64,000 bases of DNA from an uncultured Pelagibacteraceae bacterium. GTDB lineage: Bacteria > Pseudomonadota > Alphaproteobacteria > Pelagibacterales > Pelagibacteraceae. Below the pieces are notes generated by a model. That model searched no databases. It was not told where the DNA came from and saw nothing but the letters and a program-made list of their open reading frames with translations. Location of the stretch: positions 23,896 through 87,895 of the forward strand of contig CACKXQ010000004.1 in NCBI GenBank assembly GCA_902604245.1, in the 5' to 3' direction. Shown here in pieces: positions 18,694 through 28,959 of this stretch (positions are counted from its first letter, which is position 1; each line of letters opens with the position of its first letter). The position numbers were made by a program, and so were the translations under genes.

Positions 18694-19746
18694 ATGGAAG
18701 CTGCTATACAGATCCAAAACGTTTGGAAAATATTCGGAAATACATCCAATGATGCATTAGATGCAATCCAAAATAAGAAAATTTCAAAACAAGAAGCTTT
18801 AGAAAAGTATAACTCAGTAATTGGAGTTTCTGATGTTTCGTTTGATGTCAATAAAGGTGAAATCTTTTGTGTTATGGGATTGTCTGGAAGCGGTAAGTCA
18901 ACACTTGTAAGGCATATTAATAGATTATTAGAGCCAACATCTGGAAAAATTTTAATAAACAACCAGGATGTAATGCAATTTAATAAAGAAAATTTACAAG
19001 AACTTAGAAATAAAAAAATTGGTATGGTTTTTCAAAATTTTGCATTGATGCCCCACAGATCTGTTTTAGATAATATTGCAATGCCTTTAGAAATAAGAGG
19101 AGTAAGTAAAAACGATAGGTTAGATGCAGCAAATAACATCTTAAATATTGTTGAATTACAAGGGTGGGGTAATAAATACGCACATGAATTATCTGGAGGA
19201 ATGCAACAAAGAGTAGGGTTGGCAAGAGCATTAGCTGCTGATCCTGAATTTTTACTCATGGATGAGCCGTTTAGTGCACTTGATCCGCTTATAAGACGCC
19301 AACTTCAAACAGAGTTTATTAAACTTTCAAAACAAATGAAAAAGACAACTGTGTTTATAACTCATGATCTTGATGAAGCTGTAAGAGTTGGACATAGAAT
19401 AGCAATAATGCGAGATGGAAGAGTAGTTCAAATCGGAACCCCTGAAGAAATAGTTGTAAATCCATCTGATGATTATGTTGCAGATTTTGTAAAAGGAATT
19501 TCAAGATTAAAAGTTGTTCAGGCTAAAACTATTATGCAACCTTTAGAGCAATATAAAAAAAACTTCGGGGAAAATTTAAGTAATAATGAAAAAGTAAATG
19601 AAAACGACATATTAAGCAAACTTATTGAAACTTCTGTTTCTAAAGATAAACCAATTGTAGTTGTAAATGATCATAATATGGAAGTTGGAATTATTACTCA
19701 ATCAGACCTATTAAAGGCAGTTGTTGAAGGAAATGAGAATGAGTAA
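18694..19746 (+). CDS. proV: Glycine betaine/proline ABC transporter ATP-binding protein
   Basis: GLSGSGKSTLVRHINRL; LSGGMQQRVGLARALA; C-terminal CBS-type region. Confidence 0.93.
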   Translation: MEAAIQIQNVWKIFGNTSNDALDAIQNKKISKQEALEKYNSVIGVSDVSFDVNKGEIFCVMGLSGSGKSTLVRHINRLLEPTSGKILINNQDVMQFNKENLQELRNKKIGMVFQNFALMPHRSVLDNIAMPLEIRGVSKNDRLDAANNILNIVELQGWGNKYAHELSGGMQQRVGLARALAADPEFLLMDEPFSALDPLIRRQLQTEFIKLSKQMKKTTVFITHDLDEAVRVGHRIAIMRDGRVVQIGTPEEIVVNPSDDYVADFVKGISRLKVVQAKTIMQPLEQYKKNFGENLSNNEKVNENDILSKLIETSVSKDKPIVVVNDHNMEVGIITQSDLLKAVVEGNENE

Positions 19747-21241
19747 GGAAATTAAAAATTTATCAAGATCCGAACTTATCAAAAATTTTGTAATTTCAAA
19801 TCCAGATTATTATATCAAAGAGTTTAAAAAAATTGGTAGCAAACCATCATACTCTTACTCTTTTAACCTTTTTGCAGCATTGTTTGGACCTGTATGGTTT
19901 GGACTAAGAAATGTATGGAATTATGCTCTGGCATTTCTAATTGTGGAAACATTTGCTGTTGTTCAAATTGTTAGAGGATTATTTGGCAACATCACTAAAG
20001 ATGCAGTTGAAAAAATTGACAAAATTCAATCAACTATCGATTTTAGATACAAACAATTAGAGGCTGCAAAAGAAAACAACCCAGAAAAAGTCGAAGTCTA
20101 CGAAAGAGCAATTAAATCACTTGAAGAGGCAATGAAAGAATATGTAGTTGATGTTCAGCAAATTGAGGCTTCGGCAATATGGATTACTATTTCAGGAATT
20201 TTATTATTAATTTTTGTAAAATTTATTCAAGGAATATTAGCCAATACAGTTTTAGAAAAAAGATACTCTGAGTGGTTATCAAATAAATCAATAAGTCCTG
20301 GCATGAAACCAAAAAATTACTTACTTAGTATTGGTTTTACAATAGTGATAATGTTTTTTTCAGTAATACATTATAGTTTCCCAGGTTTCTTCTCAATAAT
20401 GAATGATTTTCCTACTCATCCAGAAATAAGACTTACTTCTATTAAATGGGTAGAAACAATTTTTGATTATGCTGTTATTAAAGGAGACGCAGTATTTACT
20501 GCAATTACAATTGGAATAAGATCTGTTCTTGATTTTTTAGAATTGTTATTTGTAAAAACACCTTGGATTGTGATCATAACTACCATTGTAGTTTTAACTG
20601 CTTTATCAGCAGGAATAAGAACCGCAATATACTCTGCAGGATTTTTAGCTTACATGGGTTTTTTGGGATTTTGGGTTAAAGCAATGACCACACTTGCTTT
20701 ACTTGGTACAGCTGCAATACTAAGTATTGTTATTGGAATACCTTTAGGAATTTATTGTGCGAGACGTCAAAGATTTTATTCAATGATAAGACCAATAATG
20801 GATTTTATGCAAACTATGCCTGCATTTGTATTTATGATTCCAGTCATTGCGTTTTTTGGAACAGGTAAGGTTGCGGCTGTCATCATTACAATGATTTTTG
20901 GAGGAACACCTGTTGTTAGACTTACAGTGTTAGGTTTAAGAGGCGTTCCTGAAACTATAAGAGAAGCTGCAATAGCTTATGGTGCATCCAAATGGTATTT
21001 GTTAAGAAAAGTAGATCTACCATTGGCGACACCTTCTATACTTGCTGGTGTAAATCAAACTGTGATGTTAAGTTTAGCAATGGTTGTTGTAGCTTCACTT
21101 ATCGGAGCAAAAGGTTTAGGACAAGATGTACTTGAGGCACTTCAATATGCAAATGTTGGACAAGGAATTTTAGCTGGTATTGCAATATTATTTGTTGCTT
21201 TAATATTGGACAGAGTAGTTCAAGGTAAGAAAAGAGTTTAA
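19721..21241 (+). CDS. proW: Glycine betaine/proline ABC transporter permease with N-terminal DUF2628-like membrane extension
   Basis: C-terminal ProW motifs (MQTMPAFVFMIPVI; AIAYGASKWYLLRKVDLPLATPSILAGVNQT); N-terminal FNLFAALFGPVWFGLRNVW. Confidence 0.9.
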   Translation: MLKEMRMSKEIKNLSRSELIKNFVISNPDYYIKEFKKIGSKPSYSYSFNLFAALFGPVWFGLRNVWNYALAFLIVETFAVVQIVRGLFGNITKDAVEKIDKIQSTIDFRYKQLEAAKENNPEKVEVYERAIKSLEEAMKEYVVDVQQIEASAIWITISGILLLIFVKFIQGILANTVLEKRYSEWLSNKSISPGMKPKNYLLSIGFTIVIMFFSVIHYSFPGFFSIMNDFPTHPEIRLTSIKWVETIFDYAVIKGDAVFTAITIGIRSVLDFLELLFVKTPWIVIITTIVVLTALSAGIRTAIYSAGFLAYMGFLGFWVKAMTTLALLGTAAILSIVIGIPLGIYCARRQRFYSMIRPIMDFMQTMPAFVFMIPVIAFFGTGKVAAVIITMIFGGTPVVRLTVLGLRGVPETIREAAIAYGASKWYLLRKVDLPLATPSILAGVNQTVMLSLAMVVVASLIGAKGLGQDVLEALQYANVGQGILAGIAILFVALILDRVVQGKKRV

Positions 21242-21248
21242 TACCTTA

Positions 21249-22415
21249 ATGAATAAAAATGTATGGTTGCTATTTGCAAGCAATGCATGCGCATTTTCAG
21301 TTGCACCTGTAACAGTGTTTTTAAGTGGAATAATTGGATCTAGCATAAGCCCAATTAAATCTTTGTCGACTTTACCAATGTCGTTATCAATTGTAGGCAC
21401 AGCTGTTTTTATAATAGCTGCTTCCAAAATAATGAGTATCACTGGTAGAAAAAAAGGATTTATACTTTCATCCATCACAACCTCATTGTTTGCTTTACTG
21501 GCAGCGTATGCAGTGATGAAACAAAATTTTATTCTTTATTCATTTTCATGCTTTTCACTTGGATTTGGGATGGCATTTGCTCATCAATATCGTTTTGCTG
21601 CTGCTGAAAGTGTAGATAAAAAACAGGCTCCAAAGGCTATTTCCTTATTACTCTTTGCAGGAATTTTATCAGCTCTTTTAGGTCCTAATCTAGCAAATCT
21701 TGGAAAGAATTTAATTTCAGAGGGTTTATATGTCGGCTCTTATTTATGTTTGTCATTTTTAACTTTATCATCAATTATTTTTTTAGTTTTTTATAATGAA
21801 AAGAAAGTTACCGAGAAAAAAAAAATCTCAAGAGGAAGATCAATTTTAGAATTAATTTCTCAACCAAGGTTTCTTCAGGCTTTAGTCTCCTCATCTTTTG
21901 CTTATGCAGTAATGTCTTTTTTAATGACCGCTACTCCAATAAGCATGCATATTAATGATAATATGTCTTTAAACAGCACCAGTTTTGTAATTCAATTACA
22001 CATAATTAGCATGTTCTTACCGGCATTAGTTACTGGAAATCTAATTAAAAAATTTGGACACAGCAAAATTATGTATTTTGGCGTACTATTTTTTATAATA
22101 ACAATATTTCTGAGTTATCTTAATCAAACAGTTACAAACTATTTATTTTCATTAATATTTTTAGGTCTTGGATGGAATTTTCTATTTATATCAGGGACAA
22201 GCTTACTTGTATTAAATTATAGAGAAGAAGAAAGGTTTAGAGCTCAAGGTTTTAATGATTTTATAGTTTTTTCAATTCAAGCTACTGCAAGTTTAACAGC
22301 TGGTGTTGTTTTAAGTTATACTAGCTGGAAAACAATGAATATGCTTTGCATACCTTTTTTAATTATAATAATTTTTACAACACTAAGAGCAGATAGATTA
22401 TCAAGAAAAGTTTAA
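21249..22415 (+). CDS. MFS transporter
   Basis: Multi-TM protein, ~12 hydrophobic segments. Confidence 0.85.
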   Translation: MNKNVWLLFASNACAFSVAPVTVFLSGIIGSSISPIKSLSTLPMSLSIVGTAVFIIAASKIMSITGRKKGFILSSITTSLFALLAAYAVMKQNFILYSFSCFSLGFGMAFAHQYRFAAAESVDKKQAPKAISLLLFAGILSALLGPNLANLGKNLISEGLYVGSYLCLSFLTLSSIIFLVFYNEKKVTEKKKISRGRSILELISQPRFLQALVSSSFAYAVMSFLMTATPISMHINDNMSLNSTSFVIQLHIISMFLPALVTGNLIKKFGHSKIMYFGVLFFIITIFLSYLNQTVTNYLFSLIFLGLGWNFLFISGTSLLVLNYREEERFRAQGFNDFIVFSIQATASLTAGVVLSYTSWKTMNMLCIPFLIIIIFTTLRADRLSRKV

Positions 22416-22479
22416 TTCTTGAAGGCCGTGTCAACTTGTAACAGATATTTCTTATTGTAAGATTATTTTAAAAGCATAT

Positions 22480-22932
22480 ATGCACTTCATGAAATCACAC
22501 AATAAATTTTTAATTATAACTACGTTTTTATTATCAACACTTTTTGCTAATATCGGTTTAGCTGCAGATGTAACAGTGGAAATGTTAAATAGACTGGATA
22601 AACAGTCAAATGTTTTTGAGCCAAAGATAGTAAGAGTAAACGTTGGAGATACAGTTTTTTGGAAAGCCAAAGACAAAGGTCACAACGTTGAATTTATAAA
22701 AAAAGGAGTTCCAGAAGGCGTTGGTAAATTTAAGTCAAAATTCAATAAGGATGTTGAATACAAATTTGAAGTTCCTGGAATTTACGCATACTGGTGCACA
22801 CCCCATAAAAATATGGGTATGATTGGTTTTGTAGTTGTTGGTGATGATAAATCAAACCTAGAAGCAATAAAAAAACTTAGATTTTCGTCAAAATCTAAGA
22901 AAATGGCTCCAGATTTAATAAATTCACTCTAA
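22480..22932 (+). CDS. Pseudoazurin-like cupredoxin
   Basis: Signal peptide; VGDTVFWKAKDKGHNVEFI ... YWCTPHKNMGMIGFVVV. Confidence 0.9.
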   Translation: MHFMKSHNKFLIITTFLLSTLFANIGLAADVTVEMLNRLDKQSNVFEPKIVRVNVGDTVFWKAKDKGHNVEFIKKGVPEGVGKFKSKFNKDVEYKFEVPGIYAYWCTPHKNMGMIGFVVVGDDKSNLEAIKKLRFSSKSKKMAPDLINSL

Positions 22933-23588
22933 TTAAATATTAAACTAGTTTTTAACTTTCTTACCCTAATCTGTGAGTTTTTGAACTTACTATCGGTGTG
23001 AAAATCTCCTGGAAAAGCAATACATTTAATTTTTGCTTTAACAGCAGACTTTAGGCTAATTTCGGTATCTTCAATTGCAATACATTCATCATTTTTCAAT
23101 TTAAGTTTCTTTAAACAATGTTTGTAAACTTCTAATTTTGATTTTGTATTTTTATTCCTAGTGGTATTACCAATATAATTAAAATCTTTCTTCTTAAGAT
23201 ATTTTACCGTGGATAAAAAAACTGAATCAATATTATTTTTTGTTGTAGATGAAGCAAATCCTATTTTTATTTTGTTTCTCTTACAGTAACTGATAATATT
23301 TAAGACTCCAGGTCTTGGTTTTATTTTATTTTTTTTTAAATAATTATTAAATATTAATGTTTTTAAATTTCTTATTTTTTTTGCATTAGTAGATGTATTA
23401 TTTTCTAAACTGTATTTCCTAACCCTTTTCTCTCCACCTGGTTTTTTTAACATTGATTTATAAATTTTTTTACTCCAGTACCAATTTAATCCTACTTTTT
23501 GAAATGCTTGATTAAAACAATTTCTTTGTATATCAGAGGTCTCAATAATTGTTCCAATTGAACCAAATAAGACTGCTTTGATTGTCAT
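22929..23588 (-). CDS. HAD-superfamily hydrolase (phosphatase/phosphomutase-like)
   Basis: KAVLFGSIGTIIET (atypical first motif), GFASSTTKNNID, AIEDTEISLKSAVKAKIKCIAFPG. Confidence 0.75.
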   Translation of the reverse strand: MTIKAVLFGSIGTIIETSDIQRNCFNQAFQKVGLNWYWSKKIYKSMLKKPGGEKRVRKYSLENNTSTNAKKIRNLKTLIFNNYLKKNKIKPRPGVLNIISYCKRNKIKIGFASSTTKNNIDSVFLSTVKYLKKKDFNYIGNTTRNKNTKSKLEVYKHCLKKLKLKNDECIAIEDTEISLKSAVKAKIKCIAFPGDFHTDSKFKNSQIRVRKLKTSLIFN

Positions 23589-24469
23589 TAGCCTTTAATG
23601 GCACCAGCGGTTAATCCACTTATAACCTGTCTTTGAAAAAACATTACTAATAGAAATAATGGAGCGGTAGCAGACACAACTGCAGATACAGCCCACATTA
23701 AATTTCCTTCATGCTGATTGGTTCCAAGGTAACTTTGAATTTTGGGAACCATAGTGTGGTTCTCTTGGTTTAACAATAAAGCTGTTACAGTAAAGTCATT
23801 ATAAGCTAACATGAGACTAAACAATCCAGCTGTGATTACTCCTGGCCACATCACTGGCATTATAATATGTCTAAAGGCTTGGAAGTATGAACAACCATCA
23901 ATCAAGGCACTTTCATCTAATTCTTTAGGCACAGTTTTAAAAAATGAATAAAGGAGCCATAAGGTAAAAGGTTGATTGATTGCAACAAGAACTACAATTG
24001 TAGTTGGTAAAATTCCCCAAATTTGTAATTGAAAAAAAGGGAATAGATAACCTGACACCAATGTTATATGCGGCATTGCTCTAAAAATTAAAGCAATAAT
24101 TAAAATCCAAAATGCATAATTTTTTGTAGATCTGGATAGTGCGTATGCACCTAATGTGCCTAGAAATAATGAAATTGAAACAACACTAATTGTAACTATT
24201 ACTGTATTTCTTGAAGCTTTCCAAAATTCACCTTCAAACCACGCGCCACTATAAGCTTCCTTGGTAAATCTAGCGCCAGTCTCAATTAAAGTATTAAAAG
24301 CTGTTATTGCATACCACCAATCAGCTCTTGAGAAAAAGTCAGCTCTGACTTTAAAGGATCCCCAAAACGTCCAAATAAATGGAAAACATGCAAGTAACAA
24401 CCATATAACTATAAATATTGTGTTAAAAGTTTTTAAACTGTTTGATTTTTTATCTAATCCAAAATCCAT
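23588..24469 (-). CDS. Carbohydrate-type ABC transporter permease (MalG-like)
   Basis: DGCSYFQAFRHIIMPVMWPGVITAG EAA loop. Confidence 0.9.
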   Translation of the reverse strand: MDFGLDKKSNSLKTFNTIFIVIWLLLACFPFIWTFWGSFKVRADFFSRADWWYAITAFNTLIETGARFTKEAYSGAWFEGEFWKASRNTVIVTISVVSISLFLGTLGAYALSRSTKNYAFWILIIALIFRAMPHITLVSGYLFPFFQLQIWGILPTTIVVLVAINQPFTLWLLYSFFKTVPKELDESALIDGCSYFQAFRHIIMPVMWPGVITAGLFSLMLAYNDFTVTALLLNQENHTMVPKIQSYLGTNQHEGNLMWAVSAVVSATAPLFLLVMFFQRQVISGLTAGAIKG

Positions 24470-24471
24470 AA

Positions 24472-25500
24472 TTATCTATTTGTTCTAAACTCTTTCCAAG
24501 TTCTCAGTAAAACTGGCGTTAAAATTATTGAAATTCCCACAATAGTCATAATCGATGTTGCTGCTGCTGATCCAAATAAAATTACTTCCTCATTAACTAA
24601 GTTATCATAAATCAACCAAGATAAAGATTGGGCACTACCTTCAGCACTAAAACCTATTATTGGTTCAAATACTCTAAAATTATCCATTAATGAAATTAAA
24701 GCAACAAAGGTAACTACAGGATATATATGAGGTAAAACTATATGTTTAACTCTTTGAAATCTTGAAGCACCATCTATAATTGAGGCTTCCAATGGTTCTT
24801 GTGGAACAGTTTGAAGTGCTGCATAAAAAACAACAAAAGCAAAAGGGGAGTGATGCCAAACTCCATAAATAATAATTGTAATCCAAGTTAAAGCTTTTGA
24901 TGATTTAACAGATAAGTAAGGATCATCCATTAATATTTGAAGATTTGCACCTATAATTCCTTCTGCATCAATCATCCAGAATAACACCAGAGAACCTACC
25001 AAAGGAGTTACAATCATTGGTAAAATTGTACCAAAAATTAGAGGACCTCTAATTTTTCTAGAAATTGCGTTTAGACTTAGTGCAATAATAAATCCTAAAA
25101 GCAGAACGCATGGTGTAACAATTACACAATAGGTTAAGGTAAATACTAAAGCTTTGTAAAACGGAAGATTTCCTACCTTGCCAATAAATTCACCTACTGA
25201 TTTACTCTCACTCCAAAATTCTGACACTTGATCAGATGCCAAGTGATTTCTATCAATGTATGTACCAAAACCATTAAATTTTCCTAACGGTTTCTCTTCT
25301 TTAATTTTTGAAGTAGCTTCTTGATCTACAACTACTGATGTTTTGCATCCAAATGGATCACATTTTTTAACTTCAATAAGTATTTGATCATGTTGAGCGT
25401 AAAAAGATTGAATGCCTGTTGAAATAATTGGTAGCCCAATGAATAAAATCATTGCTAAACCTGCTGGGAAAAAAAACCAGAAAAAACTTCTATTGGGCAT
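24472..25500 (-). CDS. Carbohydrate-type ABC transporter permease (MalF-like)
   Basis: EASIIDGASRFQRVKHIVLPHIYPV. Confidence 0.9.
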   Translation of the reverse strand: MPNRSFFWFFFPAGLAMILFIGLPIISTGIQSFYAQHDQILIEVKKCDPFGCKTSVVVDQEATSKIKEEKPLGKFNGFGTYIDRNHLASDQVSEFWSESKSVGEFIGKVGNLPFYKALVFTLTYCVIVTPCVLLLGFIIALSLNAISRKIRGPLIFGTILPMIVTPLVGSLVLFWMIDAEGIIGANLQILMDDPYLSVKSSKALTWITIIIYGVWHHSPFAFVVFYAALQTVPQEPLEASIIDGASRFQRVKHIVLPHIYPVVTFVALISLMDNFRVFEPIIGFSAEGSAQSLSWLIYDNLVNEEVILFGSAAATSIMTIVGISIILTPVLLRTWKEFRTNR

Positions 25501-25510
25501 GATAAATTTG

Positions 25511-25538
25511 TAAGTGGGGATAGTTATACCCCCACTTA
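25511..25538 (-). terminator. Intra-operon hairpin between carbohydrate SBP and permease genes
   Basis: TAAGTGGGG ... CCCCACTTA 9-bp stem. Confidence 0.6.
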
Positions 25539-25551
25539 ATTAATTTATATT

Positions 25552-26772
25552 TTATAGAAAACCTTGTTCTTTTGCTTTAGTGATATAAGCAGCTTCAACA
25601 TCTTTCAATGCTTGTTCAGCTGACTCATTTCCTTGCAAAAACTCAACAATTTCACTACCCAATGCACCATGCATTAATCCCATTTGTGGTAACATTGGAT
25701 AAGGTTTTGCTCCCATTTTAACTGCTTCAATTACTCCAACAGATTTTGGACCAGGCACAAAGCCTTCTACTAACCAAACAGCTTGATCAGCAGCTTTCGC
25801 AACCATCTCTTTTGATGATGCTGCATGAGCCATTGCTCTAAAAGAAGCTTCTGCATCTGCGTCAGATCTATTTTTAGCAAGTGTAAATCCATCCCACCAA
25901 AGTGTTGCTGCAGGAATGTTACCTCCACCAACTGTTGCAGGAGCAACTAACTTAGTAGCAGCAGTTATCTTAGCATCTCCTTCATCATCAAGTAATGTTC
26001 CAGATCTAGATGCCCATAAAGTCATAATAGCTACGTTTCCTGATTCCCATTCAACTTTAATAGCTTCACTATCATGCGTTAAATAATCAGGGTTACTTAA
26101 ATCAGCCAGTTTTTTTAACATATTTAAAGTTGCTATACCTTTAGCATTATTGATGTTTGGTTGTGCACCACCATCTTTAAAAAATTCACCACCATGACCA
26201 ATGTACATGTTTACAAATTCTTCAGCTAAATTCCAACCTGCTTTGTAAGCTGCTGCATAAGGATATTTCATTTTCCCAGCTGCTCTGATTTTTTCAGCAG
26301 CCGCTACAACTTCCTCGTAAGTTTTTGGAATAGCAATTCCATTTTCTTTTAAAACATCTGTTCTTACATAAAGATGTTGAGTATTAGCCATAAATGCTAC
26401 AGCCATTACTTTTCCATCAATTGTAATGAGTTGTGACTCTTGAATTCCTTTTCCATATTTTTTAACTAGATCATTCATTGGTCTAATTAAATCAGCATTC
26501 ATTAAAGGAACTATAGAACTATTAGCAGCAACTCTAACTGAAAACTCAGAAGGATTTGCTGTTAAAGCTGGTACTGCAATTTTGTTGTGTTCAGCTGAGT
26601 GAGTGACTTTAAAGTCAGCACTTCCTTTACATTCTTTTGCAGTTTCAACTAAAGTTCTTAGAGCAGGAAAATCATTTGCTAAAATATTTATTGATCCACT
26701 TTTAATGTTACAGTCAGCGTTAGCTACTGTTCCAAAAAGTAAAAACAATAAAGTAACTAGTATTTTTTTCAT
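25552..26772 (-). CDS. Carbohydrate-type ABC transporter substrate-binding protein
   Basis: Signal peptide; SBP family 1 layout; upstream of two permease genes. Confidence 0.88.
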   Translation of the reverse strand: MKKILVTLLFLLFGTVANADCNIKSGSINILANDFPALRTLVETAKECKGSADFKVTHSAEHNKIAVPALTANPSEFSVRVAANSSIVPLMNADLIRPMNDLVKKYGKGIQESQLITIDGKVMAVAFMANTQHLYVRTDVLKENGIAIPKTYEEVVAAAEKIRAAGKMKYPYAAAYKAGWNLAEEFVNMYIGHGGEFFKDGGAQPNINNAKGIATLNMLKKLADLSNPDYLTHDSEAIKVEWESGNVAIMTLWASRSGTLLDDEGDAKITAATKLVAPATVGGGNIPAATLWWDGFTLAKNRSDADAEASFRAMAHAASSKEMVAKAADQAVWLVEGFVPGPKSVGVIEAVKMGAKPYPMLPQMGLMHGALGSEIVEFLQGNESAEQALKDVEAAYITKAKEQGFL

Positions 26773-26852
26773 ATTATTCTCTCTTTTGTTAGTATTATTT
26801 AGTTTTATTTGAGAAAAATATACATATACGGTTAAGTTTATAAAAGTAAAAT

Positions 26853-27980
26853 TTAGATTTGTTTTGACGCAAGTTCAGCACCTGCGACAAGTGCTTCAAG
26901 TTTTTTGTAAACAATATCTTCATCTACATTTCCATAGCCTGCAAAGGTACTAAATCCACAATCTGTTCCTGCCATTAATTGATTTGGCTCTAGTACTCTA
27001 GAAAAGGCTAAAATTCTGTGTTTTATAACATCTGGGTGTTCTATAAAGTTAGAAGTAGACTCAACAACTCCTGGAATAATAATCTTATCTTTTGGCACTT
27101 TTGTATTTTCAAATACTTCCCATTCATGGGCATGTCTAGGGTTAGCAGACTCTATTAAATATTTACTCACATTAGCCTTAAAAGCTAATCCAATTATTTT
27201 ATCTAAACCAATATCATGAGTATGAGGCCCTTCATAATTTCCCCAGCATATATGCATTCTTACTTTAGATGGATCTATATTAGATAATGAATTATTTAAA
27301 ACTTCCACATGTTTGTTAGCTCTTTCCAAAAAATCTTTTTCTGAAATTTCCTTGTAAATCATATGCCTTGATAATGCGAGATCTGGACAATCAATTTGAA
27401 TAGATAATCCATTCTCGGTTATTTTCTCATATTCAAACTTCATTATATCTGACAGTTTCTCAAGATACTCATCATCATTTTTATAAAACTTGTTGGGTAA
27501 AAAATTACATATAACTCCTGGAGATGGAGAATTCATAAATCCATCAGTATGTGAATTTTCTTCTAAGGCATTCTTAAAGTTTAAAATATCTTTGTTAACT
27601 GAAACCTCATCTTTTATTTTAAGTTCACTTGTACAACATGGTCTTTTATATGTTGGAGTACCACCTGATAGAATAAGTTTTTTTTTAAAAGATGGAAAAT
27701 CATCTAAGTCTTTTGGAGCTTTTCTTTCACTTTCTCCAGAGAAACCTTCAACTCTATCTTTAATGTAAGTTGCGTAACTTATTTTTGACATTTCTCCATC
27801 GCTAACAGAATCTATTCCGGTATTAATTTGCTTTTTTACAACTTCAGATACATTTTTTTTAACCACTGCATCAAAGCTGCTAATATCTATTTTTTCTTGA
27901 TTATCTTTAGAGGCAAGAAGACTGGAGAGTTCGTTTGATCTTGGTAAGCTACCAACATGTGTAGTTTTTATTTTAACCAT
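26853..27980 (-). CDS. MetE C-terminal-like zinc methyl/alkyl transferase
   Basis: TTHVGSLPRS; HxC (MHICWGNYEGPH) and GTDCGF zinc ligands. Confidence 0.8.
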   Translation of the reverse strand: MVKIKTTHVGSLPRSNELSSLLASKDNQEKIDISSFDAVVKKNVSEVVKKQINTGIDSVSDGEMSKISYATYIKDRVEGFSGESERKAPKDLDDFPSFKKKLILSGGTPTYKRPCCTSELKIKDEVSVNKDILNFKNALEENSHTDGFMNSPSPGVICNFLPNKFYKNDDEYLEKLSDIMKFEYEKITENGLSIQIDCPDLALSRHMIYKEISEKDFLERANKHVEVLNNSLSNIDPSKVRMHICWGNYEGPHTHDIGLDKIIGLAFKANVSKYLIESANPRHAHEWEVFENTKVPKDKIIIPGVVESTSNFIEHPDVIKHRILAFSRVLEPNQLMAGTDCGFSTFAGYGNVDEDIVYKKLEALVAGAELASKQI

Positions 27981-28959
27981 TGTTCAATAATATTTGTTTC
28001 CATATAGCAACTTCATCAAATAAAACCCATTCTCTAATAATTGAGTTATTATTAAATTCAGCATGGTTAATACCCATTATAAATATTTTTTTATTTGATG
28101 CTTTACCATATTCATCACTTTCATTAGCATGTTCCCCTTCTAAAAACCATCTGATTGACACTCTTGGATTTTTCTCTGGCTCTTCTAAAAATCCAACATG
28201 CTCAATACTGAATTTTATATTTGTGAATATTTTCTTAATGGAATTCCATTTTTCAATAATATCTTCTCTTCCGTGACCAAGTTTATTTCCTGGCCAAAAT
28301 AAATTTGCAGCTCTGTCATAATCTTCATATTCGTAACTTTTATTAAAAATATTACTTAACACCTGCGTATATTTCTCAGCGATTGATCCATCTTTATAAC
28401 TCTCTGCTTTATAATCTGAATTTTTATCAGAATTAGCATCATACAATTTACTTGAATTTGATACGCCTCCTTCCTTTTCAATCATTTTTCTAGCAAACTC
28501 CTCTGGGGAATAACCAATCTGTCTGACCATTGCACCTTGATCTCTAACGATCCATTCATCATAAACTTGGTTATTCTTACAAGCACAGTCAGCAATAACC
28601 CTATAATAAATATCTTTACCAGTGGGTTCACCATAAAAGCCTTTTCCAAGATGAGTTCCTTTGCTTAAAATTCTATGAGATGAGTGATATCCCGTTTCAT
28701 CATTTCCATTCCAAATAACGTCCTCACCTAATAACTGTCTGTTTGGAAATTCTTTTAAAGTAGAATAAGTAGAATCTATAACAGGTTTGTTTCCATATGT
28801 AACACCAAATGGTGATCTAACAGGTATGTCATTGGTATAAAAGTCACCAATTGACTCAACATCTTTATTTTCCCAAATTTGTTCTGTGATTTTTAAAATA
28901 AAGTCTGGAAAATCTTTATATTTTTTATCAAAACCTCTCATTAGATGCTTGATACACAA
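27973..28959 (-). CDS. Tandem SnoaL-like domain protein
   Basis: Two NTF2/SnoaL-like segments (YGNKPVIDSTYSTLKEFPNR; GREDIIEKWNSIKKIFTNIKF). Confidence 0.65.
   Translation of the reverse strand: MCIKHLMRGFDKKYKDFPDFILKITEQIWENKDVESIGDFYTNDIPVRSPFGVTYGNKPVIDSTYSTLKEFPNRQLLGEDVIWNGNDETGYHSSHRILSKGTHLGKGFYGEPTGKDIYYRVIADCACKNNQVYDEWIVRDQGAMVRQIGYSPEEFARKMIEKEGGVSNSSKLYDANSDKNSDYKAESYKDGSIAEKYTQVLSNIFNKSYEYEDYDRAANLFWPGNKLGHGREDIIEKWNSIKKIFTNIKFSIEHVGFLEEPEKNPRVSIRWFLEGEHANESDEYGKASNKKIFIMGINHAEFNNNSIIREWVLFDEVAIWKQILLNNG

Noticed and set aside
19004-19259. Two overlapping minus-strand ORFs inside proV
   Set aside because: Shadow ORFs of the ATPase gene.
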